Assembly: GCF_014648075.1 (NCBI RefSeq)
Contig: NZ_BMQK01000003.1
Location: forward strand, 310,001-374,000
Origin: Streptomyces ruber
Lineage (GTDB): Bacteria; Actinomycetota; Actinomycetes; Streptomycetales; Streptomycetaceae
Reading direction: 5' to 3'
DNA length: 64,000 nt
Position 1 is the stretch's first letter, and every line of letters begins with the position of its first letter. The position numbers and the translations under genes are program-made. Shown here piece after piece: positions 24,778 through 33,458 of the stretch. A model generated the notes under the pieces. That model saw nothing but the letters and a program-made list of their open reading frames with translations, ran no database searches and was not told where the DNA came from.

Positions 24778-24803
24778 CCGGCGACCCACAGGAGGTGATC
24801 GGC

Positions 24804-25163
24804 ATGCTGCTGGCGCGGGGAACGGGCGACGGCTTCGGGGCGTGGTGGTGGGCGATGGGCGCGGTCGCCATGTACGCCGTGATCAGTTACGGGCTGCAGT
24901 ACCGGGCACGGCGCCGGCGTGGCTCCCTGGAGCCCGCCCGGGACGCCCTGCACGACCTGAAGGACCGCGAGGACCCGCAGCCGCCCGGGAAACGCGTCGC
25001 CAGCCGCGTGATCATGTTCTGCGGCGCGGCCGCGGCCGGTCTGGTCGCCTGGGCCACGTCGGGCGCGGTCCGCCCGGTGGCGGCCGCCGCCACCGCGCTG
25101 GCCGCCGCAGTCCTCTGGGCGTACTACGACCACCGCACGCAGGACCGCGCCGCCCGGCGGTGA
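24804..25163 (+). CDS. Small membrane protein
   Basis: A 119-residue protein with an N-terminal membrane segment around AWWWAMGAVAMYAVISYG, a basic/acidic cytoplasmic loop (RARRRRGSLEPARDALHDLKDREDP) and two further hydrophobic segments (VIMFCGAAAAGLVAWAT and AAAATALAAAVLWAYY). The ATG at 24804 follows AGGAGGTGATC, an almost perfect match to the 16S rRNA 3' end, so translation should be strong. The family is not recognised. A SigB-type promoter suggests a stress role. Confidence 0.75.
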   Translation: MLLARGTGDGFGAWWWAMGAVAMYAVISYGLQYRARRRRGSLEPARDALHDLKDREDPQPPGKRVASRVIMFCGAAAAGLVAWATSGAVRPVAAAATALAAAVLWAYYDHRTQDRAARR

Positions 25164-25212
25164 GGCCGGGCGGCGACGGTCCCGCGCGCGGTCGTCGGCG
25201 CGCCGGGCGCGC

Positions 25213-26433
25213 TCAGCTGAACGGGTCGAGCGTGATGCTGGCCCGCTGCGGGTTGCCGTCGTGGACGAGGGACTCGTGGTTGCCCACGTCGTCGAAGGCG
25301 AAGGCGTAGGCCTTGCCGTCGGCCATCTGCGAGTGGATCGCGCGGGCGTAGTGGTTGGTCACGCCGTCCCGGTAGAAGCCCGCCGAGGAGGAGTCCGGCT
25401 GGTTCGGGTTGGTCAGGAGGGTGGACCGGTTGAAGCCCGCGCACAGGGTGCGGGAGATCGGCCCGCGCACCTGGTCGTTGGGCGCGTCCAGCAGCTTGTG
25501 GCAGCCGAAGATGCTGTCCGCGTCCGGCTTCTGGAAGCTGGTGACGACGGCGCCGCTGCCGTTGGTGAAGTTCATGACGTTGCCGGAGACCCTGCCGTAG
25601 AACTTGTTGTTCGGCTGGTCGGTGAACGGGGTGACCGTCAGCGTCTCGGACGAGTACTTCTGCCAGACGCGGTTGACGTAGTCGTCCATCACGTTCCTGG
25701 GCAGCGCACCGGTCTCCAGGCCGTACAGGGGTGCGAGGACCCGCAGGACGGTGCCGTCGGACCGCGTCTGCACCAGGTTCGACCAGCCGCCCTGCTGCCC
25801 GCGCAGCGCGTTGATGACGCCGTTGTAGCCACCGGCCTTGAGCTTGCCGATGGTCGCCGTGCCGCCGTCGCCCCGCCGTACTCCGACCGAGTACGGCGCG
25901 GAGAACATGTCGACCTGCGTGCTGTTGATCCACAGGCCGGAGTCGTTGAGCGTGTACTCCGTCCAGTTGAACAGGATGTTGCGGTTGGGGTCGCTCGCGT
26001 TCTGCACGGCGGGCTGCACCAGACCGCCGGTGGTCAGCCGGAACTGGAGCTTCTGTCCGTACGAGAAGTAGACCCGGCCCGAGAACTTGGGGAGCTGGAT
26101 CGTCTTCGACTGCCCGGCGGCCGGGCCCGGGATGGACGCGTCCGGCGCGGGCGTGGGCGGGTTGCCGCCGGCGGGCCACGGGTGGAAGACGCCGTTCGCG
26201 TCGGCGTAGCCCTGCCGGCCCGAGGCCAGGTCGGTGCCGATGACGTAGACGTACACGGCCTCGCCGCGCCCGGACTGGTTGGTCAGGTCGAGGGGGATGG
26301 TCGCGGGGACGGCGGCCTGTGCGGGTGCGGCCGTGACCGGCGCGCCGACCGCGAGCGTGGCGCCGAGAACGGCCGCCGTCGCGATCGTGACCAGGGTGCG
26401 GCGTCCTCGTCTGCCGAGTGTTGCGGGTGCCAC
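25213..26433 (-). CDS. Secreted GH64 family beta-1,3-glucanase
   Basis: A 406-residue exported enzyme. The signal region reads GRRGRRTLVTIATAAVLGATL and ends near AQAAVPATIPLDL at about 45; the twin arginines are compatible with Tat export. The remainder carries typical thaumatin-like/GH64 motifs: VYVYVIGTDLASGRQGYADANG, GRVYFSYGQKLQFRL, DPNRNILFNWTEYTLN, QVDMFSAPYSVGV and CAGFNRSTLL. Such enzymes release laminari-oligosaccharides from fungal or algal beta-1,3-glucan. GTG 26433 is chosen because GGAGG lies eight bases upstream and the signal peptide follows. The promoter region carries a perfect LacI-type palindrome directly abutting the 12-mer shared with the protease gene. Confidence 0.93.
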   Translation of the reverse strand: MAPATLGRRGRRTLVTIATAAVLGATLAVGAPVTAAPAQAAVPATIPLDLTNQSGRGEAVYVYVIGTDLASGRQGYADANGVFHPWPAGGNPPTPAPDASIPGPAAGQSKTIQLPKFSGRVYFSYGQKLQFRLTTGGLVQPAVQNASDPNRNILFNWTEYTLNDSGLWINSTQVDMFSAPYSVGVRRGDGGTATIGKLKAGGYNGVINALRGQQGGWSNLVQTRSDGTVLRVLAPLYGLETGALPRNVMDDYVNRVWQKYSSETLTVTPFTDQPNNKFYGRVSGNVMNFTNGSGAVVTSFQKPDADSIFGCHKLLDAPNDQVRGPISRTLCAGFNRSTLLTNPNQPDSSSAGFYRDGVTNHYARAIHSQMADGKAYAFAFDDVGNHESLVHDGNPQRASITLDPFS

Positions 26434-26507
26434 TCTCTGTACCTCCGTGCGAACTCGCTGTGGGGGGTGTGGGGATGTGGGGGTGGGGGTGAGCGTGGGG
26501 GGTTTGC

Positions 26508-26533
26508 GGTCCATACCAATGAGAGCGCTCTCA
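26508..26533. promoter_or_regulatory. Shared 12-mer fused to LacI-type palindrome upstream of the glucanase gene
   Basis: GGTCCATACCAA (26508-26519) is immediately followed by the 14-bp perfect palindrome TGAGAGCGCTCTCA (26520-26533). Both elements also occur, 41 bases apart, upstream of the protease gene at 24616. Confidence 0.75.
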
Positions 26534-26645
26534 GCGTTGCGTGACGGCGAGGGCATGTCAATAGAAAGTTGTGAAGGTTGCGGTGACGGGTGACGCCCGG
26601 CCGCTCATGCCGCAGGAGCACCTGGTCGCCCATGGCACGACGAAC

Positions 26646-26676
26646 GCCCGGTTCCTCGGGTCATGAGGAACCGGGC
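26646..26676 (-). terminator. Terminator after the dienelactone hydrolase gene
   Basis: A perfect 12-bp stem, GCCCGGTTCCTC with its complement, around a seven-base loop, 63 bases beyond the dienelactone hydrolase stop on the minus strand. Confidence 0.7.
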
Positions 26677-26738
26677 GGGGGCGGGCGGCGGGGGAGCCGG
26701 GCGCGGGCGGGGGCCGGGTGGCGGGGAGCCGGACGTCG

Positions 26739-27494
26739 TCAGAAGGTACGGCTCAGCAGATCCAGCAGGGCGGTCCAGTGGCGCTCGGCGGCCTCCTGGT
26801 CGTAGGCGGTGGTGTCGGCCTGGGTGTACCCGTGGTGCGCACCGGTGTAGACCTCTGCGCGGTGGCGGACGCCCGCCGCGGTGAGCGCCTCCTGCAGCCG
26901 CTCGATCTGCTCGGCGGGCAGGGCGTGGTCCTGGTCGGCGTGGCCGAAGTACAGCTCCGCGGTGATGCGGTCGGCCAGCAGGTGCGGGCTGTCCGGCGCG
27001 TCGGTGGCCAGGCCGCCGCCGTGGAAGCCGGCCGCGGCGGCGACCCGGTCCGGATAGTGCCCGGCGGTGCGCAGGGCCAGTCCGGCGCCCATGCAGTAAC
27101 CGGTGAGGGCGACGGGCCCGTCCACGGTCAGCGGGCTCCCGGCCAGCCAGTCGAGGTACGCCCCCGCGTCCCGCACGGCCAGTTCGGGCGTCAGCGCCCG
27201 CATGATCGGCCCGAGCCGCTCGAAGATCTCCGGACGGCTCACCGGGTCGATCGGGTCCGGCAGCTCGACCACGGGGGCGCGTCCGTGCCGGTAGAAGACG
27301 TTGGGCACTAGCACGGTGTGGCCGGCCCCGGCCAGGCGGTCGGCCATCTTCTCCAGGTGGGGGCGCAGTCCGAAGGCGTCCATGTAGAGCAGGACGGCCG
27401 GGCGGGGGTCGCCGTCGGCGGGGTGGGCGAGATAGGCGTCGGCGGTGCCGTCCGGCGTCGGGATCTCCACTGCTGAACCTTGTACGGCGGTCAT
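26739..27494 (-). CDS. Dienelactone hydrolase family protein
   Basis: A 251-residue cytosolic alpha/beta hydrolase. The nucleophile elbow GYCMGAG carries the Cys of dienelactone hydrolases, with Asp in GHADQDHAL and His in GAHHGYTQ. The N-terminal PAVLLYMDAFGLRPH resembles family members that act on carboxymethylenebutenolide or similar lactones. The ATG at 27494 follows GGAGAGG; the longer frame upstream is low-complexity GC repeat. The physiological substrate is not evident from neighbours. Confidence 0.9.
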   Translation of the reverse strand: MTAVQGSAVEIPTPDGTADAYLAHPADGDPRPAVLLYMDAFGLRPHLEKMADRLAGAGHTVLVPNVFYRHGRAPVVELPDPIDPVSRPEIFERLGPIMRALTPELAVRDAGAYLDWLAGSPLTVDGPVALTGYCMGAGLALRTAGHYPDRVAAAAGFHGGGLATDAPDSPHLLADRITAELYFGHADQDHALPAEQIERLQEALTAAGVRHRAEVYTGAHHGYTQADTTAYDQEAAERHWTALLDLLSRTF

Positions 27495-27544
27495 GGTGCG
27501 TCTGCCTCTCCACGTGCTTCTCGAGGTCTCTGCCGACACGGGAC

Positions 27545-27601
27545 CCGGTGCGGGCCCCGCCGCGGGCCCCGCCACGGAGTCCGGTGCGGGCCCCGCCGCG
27601 G
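27545..27601 (+). repeat. Pair of 21-bp direct repeats
   Basis: The 21-bp sequence starting CCGGTGCGGGCCCC is present at 27545-27565 and again, unchanged, at 27581-27601, 36 bases apart, in the dienelactone hydrolase/catalase intergenic region. Confidence 0.8.
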
Positions 27602-27746
27602 TCCGCCTCGGAGCCCGTGCGGGACCCGGCCGGGCTCCGGGGCGCGAATCCGGTGCGGCAGCCGCCGATCATCGTTTCACGGGACGTCCCGCGCCGCGCG
27701 ACCGGATTCCGGATGTGGCGAGTCGCAGGTGCGTGCCGCGACGCGT

Positions 27747-27771
27747 GAGTCGACCGCGCCGTCCGGGGTAC
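27747..27771 (+). promoter_or_regulatory. SigB-type promoter candidate for catalase
   Basis: GAGT, 15 bases, then GGGTAC fits GNNT-N14/16-GGGTA(C/T). Start of transcription would be near 27780, giving a leader of about 120 bases. SigB-controlled catalase is known in Streptomyces, which adds weight. Confidence 0.5.
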
Positions 27772-27899
27772 GCGGACGGCCAGCCGTCATCGGACGGTGA
27801 CGGCTGCCGTCGGGTCGGCCCAGCGATCACACACGTCCGCGTCCTGGCGCGTGCCCGCCCGTACACCGCACAGCCGAAGCACAACGAAGGAGTGCGATC

Positions 27900-29558
27900 A
27901 TGACCGACGTCTCGAGCCAGGGGCCTGCTCCCGGTGACGACCGGCCGGTCCTCACCAACCGGCAGGGCCATCCGGTCTACGACAACCAGAACCAGCGCAC
28001 CGTCGGCGCCCGCGGCCCGGCGACCCTGGAGAACTACCAGTTCCTGGAGAAGATCAGCCACTTCGACCGGGAGCGCATCCCGGAGCGCGTCGTCCACGCG
28101 CGCGGGGTGACCGCGTACGGCTACTTCGAGGCGTACGGCGCCTGGGGCGACGAGCCGATCGACCGCTACACGCGGGCCAAGCTGTTCCAGGAGCGCGGCA
28201 AGCGCACCGACCTGGCCGTGCGCTTCTCCACCGTCATCGGCGGCCGGGACTCCTCCGAGGCGGCCCGCGACCCGCGCGGCTTCGCCGTGAAGTTCTACAC
28301 CGAGGACGGCAACTGGGACCTCGTCGGCAACAACCTCGGCGTCTTCTTCATCCGGGACGCCATCAAGTTCCCCGACGTCATCCACGCCCTCAAGCCCGAC
28401 CCGGTCACCTTCGAGCAGCAGCCCCGGCGGATCTTCGACTTCATGTCGCAGACCCCCGAGTGCATGCACATGCTCGTCAACCTCTTCAGCCCGCGTGGCA
28501 TCCCCGCCGACTACCGCCACCAGCAGGGCTTCGGCGTGAACACCTACAAGTGGGTCAACCAGCAGGGCGACACCGTGCTGGTGAAGTACCACTGGATGCC
28601 GAAGCAGGGCGTGCGCAGCATGACCGAGGAGGACGCCGCCAACGTCCAGGCGCAGGGCCTCGGCCACGCCACCAAGGACCTGTACGAGGCGGTCGCGCGC
28701 GGTGACTACCCCGAGTGGGAGCTGCTGGTTCAGATCATGGAGGACCACGAGCACCCCGAGCTGGACTTCGACCCGCTCGACGACACCAAGACCTGGCCCG
28801 AGCAGGACTTCCCGCCCAAGCCGGTCGGCAAGATGGTGCTGAACCGCATGCCGGAGAACTTCTTCGCCGAGAACGAGCAGATCTCGTTCGGCACCGGCGT
28901 GCTCGTCGACGGGCTGGACTTCTCCGACGACAAGATGCTGGTCGGCCGCACGTTCTCGTACAGCGACACCCAGCGCTACCGGGTCGGGCCCAACTACCTG
29001 CAGCTCCCGGTCAACCAGGCCAGGAACGCCCAGGTGCGCACCAACCAGCGCGACGGCCAGATGGCCTACTTCGTCGACAACGACGGGGAGAGCCCGCACA
29101 TCAACTACGAGCCGTCGCTGATGGGAGGCCTGCGGGAGGCCCAGTACCCGACCCACGACGAGCAGGGCCCGGAGATCACCGGCCGACTCACCCGCAAGCG
29201 CATCCCGCGCACCAACGACTACCTCCAGGCCGGCCAGCGCTTCCGGCTGATGGAGGACTGGGAGCGCGACGACCTGGTGAAGAACTTCACCGACCTCCTC
29301 TCCCAGTGCGACCGGCCCGTGCAGGAGCGGATGATCTGGCACTTCTTCCTGGTCGAGAACGAGCTCGGCGAGCGCGTGGGCAAGGGGCTCGGCATCGGTG
29401 CGGAGGACGTGAAGCACCTGGAGCCGCTGGCGAGCCAGGACCTCACCGACGAGGACCGTGAGCGCCTGGCGAACCTCGGCAACAACCCGCCCCGCGACGT
29501 CGAGGGTCTCACCATGACGCACTGCGTCCCCAACGAACGCCACGTCGTCGAACGCTGA
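27900..29558 (+). CDS. Monofunctional heme catalase
   Basis: A 552-residue catalase that disproportionates hydrogen peroxide in the cytosol. The distal His66 lies in ERVVHARG. The heme pocket [17 protein letters not shown] and [17 protein letters not shown] follow, and the proximal Tyr is in [12 protein letters not shown]. The length is slightly above that of small-subunit catalases (about 480-500) because of a C-terminal extension ending [17 protein letters not shown]. The ATG has GAAGGAG seven bases upstream. Its location in a stress-regulator block and a SigB-type promoter match suggest control by osmotic or general stress. Confidence 0.96.
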   Translation: MTDVSSQGPAPGDDRPVLTNRQGHPVYDNQNQRTVGARGPATLENYQFLEKISHFDRERIPERVVHARGVTAYGYFEAYGAWGDEPIDRYTRAKLFQERGKRTDLAVRFSTVIGGRDSSEAARDPRGFAVKFYTEDGNWDLVGNNLGVFFIRDAIKFPDVIHALKPDPVTFEQQPRRIFDFMSQTPECMHMLVNLFSPRGIPADYRHQQGFGVNTYKWVNQQGDTVLVKYHWMPKQGVRSMTEEDAANVQAQGLGHATKDLYEAVARGDYPEWELLVQIMEDHEHPELDFDPLDDTKTWPEQDFPPKPVGKMVLNRMPENFFAENEQISFGTGVLVDGLDFSDDKMLVGRTFSYSDTQRYRVGPNYLQLPVNQARNAQVRTNQRDGQMAYFVDNDGESPHINYEPSLMGGLREAQYPTHDEQGPEITGRLTRKRIPRTNDYLQAGQRFRLMEDWERDDLVKNFTDLLSQCDRPVQERMIWHFFLVENELGERVGKGLGIGAEDVKHLEPLASQDLTDEDRERLANLGNNPPRDVEGLTMTHCVPNERHVVER

Positions 29559-29702
29559 CGCCACCGACGGGAGCGACCGGAAACCGGGCCCGCCGGCTCC
29601 GCCCGGCCGCCCCGCCCGTCCACGACACCCGCCTTCCGGGACGCCCGGCCGACTGGCTCCGGACGTCCCGCTCGGGTGTTTCCCGGGCCGGAAGGGGAGA
29701 GC

Positions 29703-29734
29703 CGGCGGCCTGGACCATCCGGTCCAGGCCGCCG
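29703..29734 (+). terminator. Catalase terminator candidate
   Basis: A perfect 14-bp stem, CGGCGGCCTGGACC with its complement, around ATCC, 145 bases after the catalase stop. Confidence 0.6.
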
Positions 29735-30051
29735 CCGCGTTCACCCACCCCCCGGCCCGTCCGGGCGACCCGCTGCGTGCGAGGCCGAAGGCGGTCGAGC
29801 GGCGAGGGCCCGGTGCACCTGCGGCGCCCCACGGCCCGGGGTGTCCCTCCGCTCGGGGGGCGGGCCCCGGTCCGGGAGCGTTTCCCGCTCGGGAGTGTTC
29901 CTGCGCCCGGGGCGGGCCCCGGCCCGGCAACAGGCAGGCTGAGTCCTGAGAGCGCAGGCACGGGCGGTCGTCGGGGTCCGACGACCGCCCCTCCACCCGC
30001 CGACGGCCCGGCGGGCGTTTCCGCGATCCGTGGTGTACTCCGGGTCGACTT

Positions 30052-30070
30052 GGGCAGTAAGCGCTTGCCC
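30052..30070. promoter_or_regulatory. LacI-like operator candidate upstream of the ABC exporter
   Basis: GGGCAGTAAGCGCTTGCCC has the AAGCGCTT core of LacI/GalR-type operators and flanking GGGCA/TGCCC inverted arms. It is 32 bases before the start codon. The two symmetries are not concentric, so this is only a candidate. Confidence 0.35.
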
Positions 30071-30101
30071 TTCACTCGGCCACTGGGGAGGAACCACCGT
30101 C

Positions 30102-31868
30102 GTGGCTTCACCGGAACGACCACTCGACCACCGTTACCGGGACGAACACCCGGTGCGCACACTCGCCTATCTGCTGCGTGCCGACCGCCGGCGGCTGGCC
30201 GCGGCCGTCGTCGTGTTCACGGTCAAGCACAGCCCCGTGTGGCTGCTGCCGCTGATCACCGCGTCCATCATCGACACCGTCGTGCAGCACGCGCCGATCG
30301 GCCAGTTGTGGCTGAGCGCCGGGGTCATCATGTTCATCCTGGTCGTCAACTACCCGCTGCACCTGCTCTACGTCCGCCTGCTGTACGGCAGCGTCCGCCG
30401 CATGGGCACCACCCTGCGCTCCGCGCTGGTCACCCGCATGCAGCAGCTGTCCATCGGCTACCACGCGCGCGTGAGCGCGGGCGTCCTCCAGGCGAAGGTC
30501 GTCCGGGACGTGGAGACCGTCGAGACGATGGTCCAGCAGACCGCGGAGACGGGCCTCGGCGCGATCACCGTCCTCACCGGCGGCCTGATCATCATCGCGG
30601 TGCGCACCCCCGAGTTCGTGCCCGTCTTCCTCGTCGTCGTGCCCGCCGCCGCCTTCGTCGTGGCCCGGCTGCGGGCCCGGCTGCGCACCCACAACGAGCA
30701 CTTCCGCCTCGAGGTCGAGACCCTGTCGTCCAAGGTCACCGAGATGACACGGCTCATACCGGTCACCCGCGCGCACGGCCTGGAGGGCAAGGCACTGCAC
30801 CGCATGGACGGCACCCTCCGCCGGGTGCTGCAGTCCGCGCTGCGCCTGGACCTGCTCAACGGGCGCTTCGCCTCCCTGGCCTGGGTGGTCCTCAACATCG
30901 TCGGCGTCCTGGTCCTCACGGGCGCGGCGCTGATCTCGTACTACGGCGTCTGGGGCGTCTCCGCGGGTGACGTCGTCATGCTCAGCGCCTTCCTGACCAC
31001 GCTCACCAACTCGACCACGACCCTGGTGGGCCTCGCCCCGGTCATCACCAAGGGCCTGGAGTCCGTCCGTTCGGTGGGCGAGGTGCTCCAGGCGCCCGAG
31101 CTGGAGGACAACGAGGGGAAGACGAAGCTGGACGCCGTCCGCGGCGCCGTCGCCTTCCAGCGGGTCGGCTACGCGTACGACGACACGGAGCGCCCCGCCG
31201 TACGCGACTTCACGCTCTCCGTGGCACCGGGGGAGACCATCGCCTTCGTGGGGGCCTCGGGCGCGGGCAAGTCCACGGTGCTCAACCTGGTCATCGGCTT
31301 CATCCGCCCGACCTCCGGCCGGCTGCTGCTCGACGGCGCCGACATGAGCACCCTCGACCTGCGCACGTACCGGAAGTTCGTCTCGGTCGTGCCGCAGGAG
31401 TCGATCCTGTTCGACGGCACGATCCGGGAGAACGTGGCGTACGGGATGGACGACGCCGACGAGGACACGGTGCGCGCGGCCCTGCGCGACGCCAACGCCC
31501 TGGAGTTCGTCGACCGGCTGCCGCAGGGCCTCGACACCATGGTCGGCGAGCGCGGGGCGCGGCTGTCCGGCGGCCAGAAGCAGCGCCTCGCCATCGCCCG
31601 CGCGCTGATCCGGGACCCGAAGGTGCTCGTCCTGGACGAGGCGACCTCCGCGCTGGACACCCAGTCGGAGGCCCTGGTCCAGCAGGCGCTCGGCCGGCTG
31701 CTGCACGGGCGCACCACGTTCGTGGTCGCGCACCGGCTGTCGACCGTGCGGGGCGCGGACCGGATCGTCGTCATGGGCGACGGCCGCATCCAGGAGATCG
31801 GCACCCACGAGGAACTGCTCCGCCGGGGCGGCGCCTACACGGCACTCCACAGCGGCCAGGTCGCCTAG
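30102..31868 (+). CDS. ABC transporter, fused permease and ATPase (exporter type)
   Basis: A 588-residue half-transporter. Six membrane helices lie in about 25-310 (VWLLPLITASIIDTV, LWLSAGVIMFILVVNYPLHL, ITVLTGGLIIIAV and others). The nucleotide-binding domain spans about 345-580, with Walker A GASGAGKST, Q-loop VVPQESILF, signature LSGGQKQRLAIARAL, Walker B VLVLDEATSALD and switch His in VVAHRLSTV. It should work as a homodimer exporting a lipid, peptide or drug. GTG 30102 follows GGGGAGG. The gene stands alone, so the substrate cannot be inferred. Confidence 0.93.
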   Translation: MASPERPLDHRYRDEHPVRTLAYLLRADRRRLAAAVVVFTVKHSPVWLLPLITASIIDTVVQHAPIGQLWLSAGVIMFILVVNYPLHLLYVRLLYGSVRRMGTTLRSALVTRMQQLSIGYHARVSAGVLQAKVVRDVETVETMVQQTAETGLGAITVLTGGLIIIAVRTPEFVPVFLVVVPAAAFVVARLRARLRTHNEHFRLEVETLSSKVTEMTRLIPVTRAHGLEGKALHRMDGTLRRVLQSALRLDLLNGRFASLAWVVLNIVGVLVLTGAALISYYGVWGVSAGDVVMLSAFLTTLTNSTTTLVGLAPVITKGLESVRSVGEVLQAPELEDNEGKTKLDAVRGAVAFQRVGYAYDDTERPAVRDFTLSVAPGETIAFVGASGAGKSTVLNLVIGFIRPTSGRLLLDGADMSTLDLRTYRKFVSVVPQESILFDGTIRENVAYGMDDADEDTVRAALRDANALEFVDRLPQGLDTMVGERGARLSGGQKQRLAIARALIRDPKVLVLDEATSALDTQSEALVQQALGRLLHGRTTFVVAHRLSTVRGADRIVVMGDGRIQEIGTHEELLRRGGAYTALHSGQVA

Positions 31869-32010
31869 GCGGCGTACGGGGACGAGGGCGCGCCGCACGA
31901 AGGCGCCGCGTACGAGGGCGAAGTACCGCGGCGGACTGGTGCGGGCGACCCGCTCCTCCCGGCCGGCGCTCGGTGGCGTCGGGCAGGAGGTGCAGTCGCC
32001 CGCGAGGTCA

Positions 32011-32389
32011 TCATGCCGGACGGCCGGCCGCCTCGGCGACGTTCCGCGCCCACAGGACGAGCGGCACCCGGAGCGGCAGCCGGGCGTACGCCACGGTCCG
32101 CGGCGCGGCGGGCCGGTCCCGCCAGTCGGCCGTCATCTTCACGTCGGCCGGGAACACCCCGACGAAGAACGCCGCCCCGGACCCGGCGGCCCGCCGGGTC
32201 CGGGGCGGCGCCGGCCCGGCGGCCGGCACCAGCTCCGCGACGCCGCTCGCGTACGTCCGGGTCCGCGGCGCCCCCGGCAGGGAGCGCGGGACGACCGTGT
32301 CGCACGGCCGTGGCCTGGTGAGGTGCGCGACGCCGGCCGTGGCCCAGCGGTCCGGTGAGCAACAGGGACGAGCGTTCCGGGCGGGGCAT
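32011..32389 (-). pseudogene. DoxX-like membrane protein gene broken by a frameshift
   Basis: ATG 32389, preceded by GGAGGGG, opens MPRPERSSLLLTGPLG. The continuation expected for a DoxX-like protein, ATAGVAHLTRPRPCDTVV and on to FFVGVFPADVKMTADW and RLPLRVPLVLWARNVAEAA, lies in a different frame that ends at 32011. The total of 379 bases is one more than a multiple of three. The switch falls near 32340-32350, where both frames read CTGGGCCACGGCC. The C-terminal half clearly matches the DoxX-like family (VFPxNVxMAxDW and LPLQVPLVxWA), so this is a recent single-base change, a sequencing error, or a programmed shift. Confidence 0.75.
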
Positions 32390-32516
32390 GGGTCCCCTCC
32401 GGTGGCGGCGGTGGCCCCCGCAGACCTCACTGGACGGTAAGTGCGGGGCGGACACCGACGGCCGGCGACCGCTCCGGGGTCTGCGCCGGTGCGTCGCGCT
32501 CCACAGGACCGGTTCC

Positions 32517-32541
32517 GTTTGTGCCGCCACCCTGCGGATAC
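32517..32541 (+). promoter_or_regulatory. SigB-like promoter candidate
   Basis: GTTT, 15 bases, then GGATAC, one mismatch from GGGTAC, with predicted start near 32549, about 60 bases before the GTG at 32610. Confidence 0.4.
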
Positions 32542-32609
32542 TCGCCAGACCCTCGCGGGAACCGCGCGAAACCGCGGACCGGAACCATCGATTCCCTGGA
32601 GGCATACCG

Positions 32610-32792
32610 GTGAGTGAGCAGACGCCGTCGCAGGCCGAGGGCGAGCGGGACGACTCCGCCGCCGCGGAAGCGGAACGCGGCGCCGGGGAGACCCGTGAGC
32701 ACGCCGACACGCCCCGGAGCACGCCCTCCCAGGCGGAGGGCGACCGTGGCGACGAGAAGAACGAGCGGACTGCGGCCGACGGCCGCGAGTGA
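32610..32792 (+). CDS. Small hydrophilic, probably disordered protein
   Basis: A 60-residue frame starting MSEQTPSQAEGERDDSAA, with a second TPSQAEGDRGDEKNER. The internal repeat TPSQAEG(E/D)R is evident. It is rich in Glu, Asp, Ala and Arg, with no hydrophobic core. GTG 32610 follows GGAGG with a seven-base spacer. Function is unknown. It leads a row of small plus-strand genes together with those at 32883 and 33459. Confidence 0.6.
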   Translation: MSEQTPSQAEGERDDSAAAEAERGAGETREHADTPRSTPSQAEGDRGDEKNERTAADGRE

Positions 32793-32882
32793 GCGAGGGA
32801 GGGCCGAGGAGAACCCGGGACGCGAGCCGTTCCGGTGCCCGGCCCCGACGAGAACGAGCGAGAACGAGAAGGAGCGAGCGCT

Positions 32883-33224
32883 GTGGCGGACCGGGAGCAC
32901 GACCCGACGGAACAGGCCGGGCGCGACGCCTCGGGGGACCAGGGGTCCCGCGAGAGCACGGGCAAGGTGCCGGACCCCGCGGAGGGCGGGGACGAACGGC
33001 GGCCCCCCATCGGCAGGGGCGACATCGCTGCGGTGGCCGGCAGCGATGTGCAGCAGCAGGAGGTCGCGGAGGGACCGGTCGAGGGACTGCAGCCCGGGGA
33101 ACGCGTGGAGCGCGGCCCCTGGCGGCCCCCGCTGGAGGTCGACCCGCCCTCCGCACCGGGGCTGCCGGGCGCGTCGGGCGACCCCGACGCCGTACGTGAG
33201 CAGAAGAAGCACGGCGGTCCGTGA
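32883..33224 (+). CDS. Small hydrophilic protein, hypothetical
   Basis: A 113-residue frame starting MADREHDPTEQAGRDASG. It is acidic and polar in its first half and proline-rich near the end (GPWRPPLEVDPPSAPGLPG). GTG 32883 has AAGGAG nine bases upstream. No domain is recognised. Composition suggests intrinsic disorder, as in other small stress proteins of this neighbourhood. Confidence 0.5.
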   Translation: MADREHDPTEQAGRDASGDQGSRESTGKVPDPAEGGDERRPPIGRGDIAAVAGSDVQQQEVAEGPVEGLQPGERVERGPWRPPLEVDPPSAPGLPGASGDPDAVREQKKHGGP

Positions 33225-33274
33225 GCCGGGTGTCCGGTACGGCACCCGCGGCCGGGGGAACGGCGCGTGAGGCC

Positions 33275-33299
33275 GTGTACGCGGTGAGTGAACGGGTAC
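33275..33299 (+). promoter_or_regulatory. SigB-type promoter candidate
   Basis: GTGT, 15 bases, then GGGTAC matches the SigB consensus. It is about 160 bases before the small gene at 33459. Confidence 0.4.
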
Positions 33300-33458
33300 C
33301 CGCCCGGCGTTCCGGGGCCGCCACGCCGGCCGGCCCCGGCCGAGGCCGGCACCCGAACGCCGCACGAAGCCGAGCGACGGGGCCGACCTTCCGCAACCCG
33401 CTGAGCCCCGTCCGGTACGGACGGCACGGCGGCCCGCACACGACATGAGGAGGAACAA

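Larger units (their letters stand above)
26434..26738. other. Intergenic region between glucanase and dienelactone hydrolase genes
   Basis: The 305 bases hold the G-rich glucanase leader (26461-26508 is almost only G and T on the plus strand), the operator elements at 26508-26533 and the terminator at 26646-26676. No gene is supported. Confidence 0.6.
27495..27899. other. Divergent region upstream of the catalase gene
   Basis: A 405-base gap containing two copies of a 21-bp GC-rich sequence (27545-27565 and 27581-27601) and a SigB-type promoter match at 27747-27771. No gene is supported. Confidence 0.6.
29559..30101. other. Intergenic region between catalase and ABC exporter genes
   Basis: 543 bases with a hairpin at 29703-29734 and a LacI-type operator candidate at 30052-30070. 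Open frames through it are proline/arginine-rich shadows without ribosome sites. Confidence 0.55.

Noticed and set aside
27669..29996. A 775-codon minus-strand frame opposite catalase
   Set aside because: Antisense shadow; catalase motifs on the plus strand are complete.
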